Assembly: GCF_030378205.1 (NCBI RefSeq)
Contig: NZ_CP127385.1
Location: 4,070,001-4,134,000, forward strand
Source: Bradyrhizobium sp. NP1
GTDB lineage: Bacteria; Pseudomonadota; Alphaproteobacteria; Rhizobiales; Xanthobacteraceae
Length of the DNA: 64,000 nt
Reading direction: 5' to 3'
How positions within the stretch are numbered: position 1 is the first letter of the stretch; each line of letters begins with the position of its first letter. Below the pieces are notes generated by a model. It ran no database searches, had not been told where the DNA came from, and worked only from the letters and a program-made list of their open reading frames with translations. This document shows, piece by piece, positions 60,232 to 64,000 of the stretch. The position numbers and the translations under genes are program-made.

Positions 60232-60807
60232 ATGACCCTTCCCCACGACCTCACCGAGCTTCGGTCACGCGTGGACGCGGCCATGCGCGAGCACTGGAAG
60301 GCCTTCCTGGTCGAGGGCATCCTGCTCGCCATCCTCGGGCTCGCGGCGATGATCGTGCCTCCCCTGGCGAGCCTCGCGGTGACGATCTTCCTCGGCTGGA
60401 TGTTTCTGATCTCGGGCATTGGCGGGCTGATCGTCACCTACTGGGCGCGGCAACTGCCGGGCTTCTGGTGGTCGCTGATCTCGGCCGCGCTCGCCGTCCT
60501 TGCCGGCGTGATCCTCCTGACGCGGCCGATCCAGGGCACGCTGACGCTGACCATCGTGGTCGGCGCCTACTTCCTCGCCGAAGGCGTCGCCACCATCATG
60601 TATTCGCTGGAGCACCGCCGCGAGCTGTCCGGCCGCTGGACCTGGATGCTGGTCGCCGGCCTGATGGACATCATCATCTCCTTCATCGTCATCGCGGGGT
60701 TGCCGGGCTCGGCGGAATGGGCGATCGGTCTGCTGGCAGGCATCAATCTCCTGTTTGGCGGCGCGACGCTGATCGGCATGGCCCTGGCGGCGCGTAGCGC
60801 CACCTGA
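60232..60807 (+). CDS. HdeD family (DUF308) membrane protein
   Basis: 191 residues with six helices in three similar pairs: LVEGILLAILGLAAMIVPPL, WWSLISAALAVLAGVILLTR, WTWMLVAGLMDIIISFIVIA. HdeD-type proteins are linked with acid resistance in Escherichia coli; the role in rhizobia is unknown. Confidence 0.9.
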   Translation: MTLPHDLTELRSRVDAAMREHWKAFLVEGILLAILGLAAMIVPPLASLAVTIFLGWMFLISGIGGLIVTYWARQLPGFWWSLISAALAVLAGVILLTRPIQGTLTLTIVVGAYFLAEGVATIMYSLEHRRELSGRWTWMLVAGLMDIIISFIVIAGLPGSAEWAIGLLAGINLLFGGATLIGMALAARSAT

Positions 60808-60839
60808 TTCTGCATGGGCCGGCCGGTCGATTTTCGGAC

Positions 60840-60868
60840 GTGACAGGCCGGACCGGCTGCGCTATAGA
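60840..60868 (+). promoter_or_regulatory. Predicted promoter of the DAHP synthase leader
   Basis: GTGACA (60840-60845), 17-base spacer, TATAGA (60863-60868). The start codon of the leader peptide is 7 bases further on, where transcription is expected to begin, so the mRNA would be leaderless. Confidence 0.6.
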
Positions 60869-60875
60869 GCCCGCC

Positions 60876-60956
60876 ATGATCAACGCCGCCACCGGCTATT
60901 TTTGGTATTTTGGCAACGACAGCTCGCTGGCGGTGGGAGGATCGCGCTCAATCTGA
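60876..60956 (+). CDS. Aromatic leader peptide of the DAHP synthase gene
   Basis: 26 residues from ATG 60876 to TGA 60954-60956. Residues 8-12 are Tyr-Phe-Trp-Tyr-Phe, five aromatic codons in a row. A terminator hairpin follows 26 bases after the stop, and the DAHP synthase gene follows that. Stalling at these codons when aromatic tRNAs are uncharged would favour the antiterminator. No ribosome-binding site is seen, in keeping with a leaderless start. Confidence 0.82.
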   Translation: MINAATGYFWYFGNDSSLAVGGSRSI

Positions 60957-61006
60957 CGAATTGAAGCATCAAAGTCCGAACAGCCGCCAGACCTGGCGGC
61001 TTTTTT
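60927..61006 (+). terminator. Transcription attenuator of the DAHP synthase gene
   Basis: Terminator stem GCCGCCAG/CTGGCGGC (60983-60990 with 60993-61000), then TTTTTT. CTGGCGG at 60927-60933, inside the leader-peptide frame, can pair with CCGCCAG at 60984-60990, which excludes the terminator. This is the classic attenuator arrangement. Confidence 0.82.
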
Positions 61007-61043
61007 ATTGCCGGCAGGTTCGAAAACCCGAAGGAGCCTGCCC

Positions 61044-62135
61044 GTGTTGAGTACGACCGACGATCTCAGGATCAAGGAAATCAAGGAGTTGAGCACGCCG
61101 GACGAGGTGATGCGCGAAATACCGCGCACCCTCACCGCGACGCGCATCGTGATGGCCGCGCGCAATGCCGTCCACGCCATCCTCAATGGCAGCGACGACC
61201 GCCTGCTGGTCATCGTCGGCCCCTGCTCGATCCACGACCCCGTCGCGGCGGTCGAATACGCCGAGCGCCTGGTACGGCTGCGCGAGAAGCTCGCCGATCG
61301 CCTCGAGATCGTGATGCGCGTCTATTTCGAGAAGCCCCGCACGACGATCGGATGGAAGGGCCTGATCAACGATCCCGGCCTCGACGGCAGCTTCAACATC
61401 AACAAGGGCCTGAGGCTTGCCCGCAGCGTGCTCGCCGCCGTCAACAATCTCGGCCTGCCGGCGGCAACCGAATTCCTCGACATGACCACGCCGCAATATC
61501 TCGCCGACCTCGTCGCATGGGCCGCGATCGGCGCCCGCACCACCGAAAGCCAGATCCATCGCGAGCTGGCGTCCGGCCTGTCCTGTCCGGTCGGCTTCAA
61601 GAACGGCACCGACGGCAATGTCCGCATCGCCGCCGACGCGGTGAAGTCGGCTTCCCATCCGCATCATTTCATGGCGGTCACCAAGGGCGGCCGTTCGGCG
61701 ATCGCCACGACATCGGGCAACGAGGACTGCCACGTCATCCTGCGCGGCGGGGCGAGGCCGAACTACGACCGTGCCAGCGTCGAGGCCGCACTCGCCGAGC
61801 TTGCCCGCGCCGGCATCGCGCCACGGCTCATGATCGACGCAAGCCATGCCAACAGCGGCAAGAAGCCGGAGAACCAGCCGGCCGTCGTGTCCGACGTCGC
61901 AAGCCAGATCGCGGCGGGCGAGCGGCACATCGTCGGCATGATGATCGAGAGCAACCTGGTTGCCGGGCGGCAGGATGTGGTGCCGGGCGCATCACTGACA
62001 TACGGGCAGAGCATCACCGACGGCTGCATCGACTTTGCAACCACGGAAAAGGTGCTGACTGAACTGGCCGCCTCCGTCCCGGCGCGGCGCGCGACCAAGC
62101 GCAGCACGCTGCGCGAAGGTTCGCTTCGGCGCTGA
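61044..62135 (+). CDS. 3-deoxy-7-phosphoheptulonate (DAHP) synthase, class I
   Basis: 363 residues. First step of the shikimate pathway, condensing phosphoenolpyruvate and erythrose 4-phosphate. Motifs: VGPCSIHDPVAAVEYAERLV, RVYFEKPRTTIGWKGLINDP, GLPAATEFLDMTTPQYLADL, AIGARTTESQIHRELASGLS, PVGFKNGTDGN, LMIDASHANSGKKPENQPAV. GTG 61044 has AAGGAG 7 bases upstream. Expression is probably controlled by the aromatic attenuator; the feedback-inhibitor class is not assigned. Confidence 0.95.
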   Translation: MLSTTDDLRIKEIKELSTPDEVMREIPRTLTATRIVMAARNAVHAILNGSDDRLLVIVGPCSIHDPVAAVEYAERLVRLREKLADRLEIVMRVYFEKPRTTIGWKGLINDPGLDGSFNINKGLRLARSVLAAVNNLGLPAATEFLDMTTPQYLADLVAWAAIGARTTESQIHRELASGLSCPVGFKNGTDGNVRIAADAVKSASHPHHFMAVTKGGRSAIATTSGNEDCHVILRGGARPNYDRASVEAALAELARAGIAPRLMIDASHANSGKKPENQPAVVSDVASQIAAGERHIVGMMIESNLVAGRQDVVPGASLTYGQSITDGCIDFATTEKVLTELAASVPARRATKRSTLREGSLRR

Positions 62136-62142
62136 ACGAAAA

Positions 62143-62210
62143 AGCGGCCCGCTACCGACATTCGCATGCTGTCCGAAAAGGACTGTTGCGATTGCCGGGA
62201 TCGGGCCGCT
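62143..62210. terminator. Large nested stem-loop between convergent genes
   Basis: Nested arms: AGCGGCCCG/CGGGCCGCT (outer), TCGCA/TGCGA and GTCC-GAAAA-GGAC (apical). No T-run. It lies between the DAHP synthase and LysR stop codons and may be a terminator or mRNA 3'-end structure. Confidence 0.55.
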
Positions 62211-62255
62211 CGGGTTTGCTATGGCGTGCGCACCGGCCTTGCGCGTCCTGCCCGA

Positions 62256-63173
62256 TCAGGCGCTTTTGGCGTAGCTGCGCAGCTTCGCATCGAGAATCGC
62301 GAGCATGGATTCGCGCAGCGGATCGCGCGAGCCCCTGAGCCATGCGGCCGCCAGCGGCAATCGGCCCAGTGCTCCGCTTCCCTTCGGCCTGAGCCGGACG
62401 AACCGGACGCCGGAGATCGCCATGCGCGAGGTCCAGCGCGGAACGATCGCCACCCCGAGCCGCGCTGCCACCAGATTGACGATGGTCTGCTTCTCGTCCG
62501 CGCTCTGCGCGACATGCGGCACGAGGCCCGCTTCCTCGAACAGCTTCATGGTGAGGTCATGGCTGTGCGGTCGCGAGCGCCGGTCCGGCACGATCAGGGG
62601 CTGGTCGGCGATATCGGAAAGCGAGACCGATCTGCGGCGCGCGAGCGCATGCCGCTGGGGAAAGGCGACCACCGCGGTTTCCTTGAGCAGCGGCTGGAAC
62701 GCGATCCGCTTGTCGGGAGCCTCGGGCGGGCGGACGAAAGCGAGATCAAGCGCGCCGGAAAGAATCTTCGGCAATAGCCGGATCGTCTTTTCCTCGAGGA
62801 GCTGGACCGCGATCTCCGGATGCCGCGCGCGAAAATCATGCAGCAGCGGCGGCAACAGCCCGGCCGCCGCGCTGTCGATCGCGCCGACCCGAAAACGCCG
62901 CGCCCGCCTGGAGCGGGAGTCCTTGCGGAAATTGTCCTCGACGGCTTCGACCCTGGCGAGGATCGCCCGCGCCTCGCCCAGCAACAGCGAGCCGTCCTCC
63001 GTCAATGCAACCGCCCGCGTGGTCCTCGCGAACAGCCGCGTTGCCAGATCCTCCTCGAGCAGCTTGATATGCCGGCCGAGCGCTGAGGGCAGCATGTGCA
63101 GCCGCTGCGCCGCCCGGCCGAAATGCAGCTCCTCGGCGGTCGCGACGAAGCAGCGTAGCTGATGCAATTCCAT
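62256..63173 (-). CDS. LysR family transcriptional regulator
   Basis: 305 residues. N-terminal helix-turn-helix ([40 protein letters not shown]) and a periplasmic-binding-like effector domain ([30 protein letters not shown]). [11 protein letters not shown] departs a little from the usual LHVSQPALSRQI. It diverges from the MFS gene and probably regulates it. Confidence 0.92.
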   Translation of the reverse strand: MELHQLRCFVATAEELHFGRAAQRLHMLPSALGRHIKLLEEDLATRLFARTTRAVALTEDGSLLLGEARAILARVEAVEDNFRKDSRSRRARRFRVGAIDSAAAGLLPPLLHDFRARHPEIAVQLLEEKTIRLLPKILSGALDLAFVRPPEAPDKRIAFQPLLKETAVVAFPQRHALARRRSVSLSDIADQPLIVPDRRSRPHSHDLTMKLFEEAGLVPHVAQSADEKQTIVNLVAARLGVAIVPRWTSRMAISGVRFVRLRPKGSGALGRLPLAAAWLRGSRDPLRESMLAILDAKLRSYAKSA

Positions 63174-63203
63174 GGGCCGGCGTCCCGTTTGCGCGCGGGC
63201 CGA

Positions 63204-63224
63204 TTATATCATTTTTTTGTATAA
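63204..63224. promoter_or_regulatory. Candidate LysR binding site
   Basis: TTATA-N11-TATAA, a T-N11-A type inverted repeat, in the 152-base gap between the divergent LysR and MFS genes, close to the LysR start. Confidence 0.5.
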
Positions 63225-63325
63225 ACCGAAGCGGATTGAAGCCGCCGCCCTGCCCTGTCTATTGTCGCCCGAACGGCGCGAAAGACCGGCGCCATCAAGA
63301 CAATTCGGCCGAGGAAACCCAGGAC

Positions 63326-64000
63326 ATGGCGAGCGAGCTGCAGGCGCGCGTGCTGCGCAAGATCTCCCTTCGCATCGTGCCGTTCATCATGCTGCTGTAT
63401 TTCGTGGCCTTCATCGACCGCGTCAACATCGGCTTCGCGGCGCTGACGATGAACAAGGACCTCGGGCTCTCGCCGGCCGTGTTCGGCTTCGGCGCGGGCA
63501 TCTTCTTCTGGGGCTACTTCCTGTTCGAAGTCCCCTCCAACATCATCCTCCACAAGATAGGCGCCCGGATCTGGATCGCGCGGGTGATGATCACCTGGGG
63601 CGTCGTGTCGGCCGCGATGGCGTTCGTGCAGGGTGCGACGAGCTTCTACGTGCTGCGCTTCCTGCTTGGTGCGGCGGAGGCCGGCTTCTTCCCCGGCATC
63701 ATCCTCTATCTGTCCTACTGGTTCCCGGCCCGCCAGCGTGCGGCCGTCACCGCCCTGTTCATGGCAGCCGCACCGCTGTCGACGGTGCTCGGCTCGCCCG
63801 TCTCCGGCGCGCTGCTCGATATGGACGGGCTGCTCGGCTTCAAGGGCTGGCAATGGCTGTTCGTGCTCGAGGCGGTGCCCGCCGTCCTGCTCGGCTTCGT
63901 CGTGCTCGGCTTCCTGACCGATCGGCCGGAGCAGGCCAAATGGCTCGACAGCGATGAACGCGACTGGCTGGTCGCGACGATGAACGCCGAAAACGCCGGC
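63326..64000 (+). CDS. MFS transporter, anion:cation symporter-like, N-terminal part
   Basis: 225 codons to the window edge. ACS-family signs: LRIVPFIMLLYFVAFIDRVN, IGFAALTMNKDLGLSPAVFG, FLLGAAEAGFFPGIILYLSY, WFPARQRAAVTALFMAA. Such permeases import organic anions such as tartrate, phthalate or glucarate. AGGA precedes ATG 63326. It is divergent from a LysR gene, the usual arrangement for a substrate-induced transporter. Confidence 0.9.
   Translation, partial: MASELQARVLRKISLRIVPFIMLLYFVAFIDRVNIGFAALTMNKDLGLSPAVFGFGAGIFFWGYFLFEVPSNIILHKIGARIWIARVMITWGVVSAAMAFVQGATSFYVLRFLLGAAEAGFFPGIILYLSYWFPARQRAAVTALFMAAAPLSTVLGSPVSGALLDMDGLLGFKGWQWLFVLEAVPAVLLGFVVLGFLTDRPEQAKWLDSDERDWLVATMNAENAG

Overview
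The window is a high-GC, gene-dense alphaproteobacterial chromosome segment. The H-NS/HvrA-like protein, OpgC-type membrane acyltransferase, phasin, dual cold-shock-domain protein, SAM-cyclase-AAA-TPR giant protein and many small secreted proteins together suggest Bradyrhizobium or a close relative. Three tRNA genes are present (Arg-TCT, Pro-TGG, Glu-TTC). No rRNA, CRISPR array or intact insertion sequence was seen.

Layout. 1-5.4 kb: the N-terminal part of an alpha-2-macroglobulin-like protein, tRNA-Arg, an HU protein and several small secreted or membrane proteins. 5.4-8.4 kb: a TRAP transporter operon (dctP-dctQ-dctM). 8.4-14.0 kb: a leucine/isovalerate degradation operon (carboxyltransferase, biotin carboxylase, HMG-CoA lyase) facing a TetR regulator. 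14-17.3 kb: an Lrp regulator, a complex-I NDUFS4-like protein, an OpgC-like protein and a two-domain VOC protein. 17.3-22.1 kb: the most striking locus, an azole-type RiPP (TOMM) cluster. It has a precursor with 15 Cys in its last 44 residues, a fused leader-binding/YcaO cyclodehydratase and a SagB-type FMN dehydrogenase. 22-27.3 kb: small stress-type proteins (PRC-barrel, PAP2, DUF2188-like, paralogous small proteins), including a frameshifted DUF4142 gene and a damaged mgtC. 27.3-36 kb: a secreted TPR operon, a 1104-residue class III cyclase/ATPase and a periplasmic haem-motif protein. 36-45 kb: housekeeping genes (DUF192, cold shock, sirtuin, glyoxalase, GST, phasin, Crp, PilZ) mixed with several membrane microproteins of 26-61 residues. 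45-49.3 kb: tRNA-Glu followed by a gene-poor stretch with an ABC solute-binding protein, a P460-like cytochrome, dispersed repeats, an rpsU remnant and cspA. 49.4-55.6 kb: a catabolic unit with a GntR regulator, amidohydrolase, MFS transporter and aldehyde dehydrogenase; two matching CCAAT-N6-ATTGG palindromes lie between regulator and enzyme. 56-64 kb: an M20 hydrolase, small secreted proteins, PrsW, HdeD, DAHP synthase behind an aromatic leader-peptide attenuator, a LysR regulator and a divergent MFS transporter cut by the window edge.

Two themes are not explained by genes alone. First, at least six palindromic intergenic elements of 74-99 bp, mostly bounded by CTAG, share design and partly sequence while their stem sequences differ. 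One carries the likely ribosome-binding site and start codon of the RiPP dehydrogenase in its hairpin loop. Second, the DAHP synthase leader looks like a leaderless attenuator: the start codon sits at the predicted transcription start, the peptide has consecutive Tyr-Phe-Trp-Tyr-Phe codons, and terminator and antiterminator pairings are mutually exclusive.
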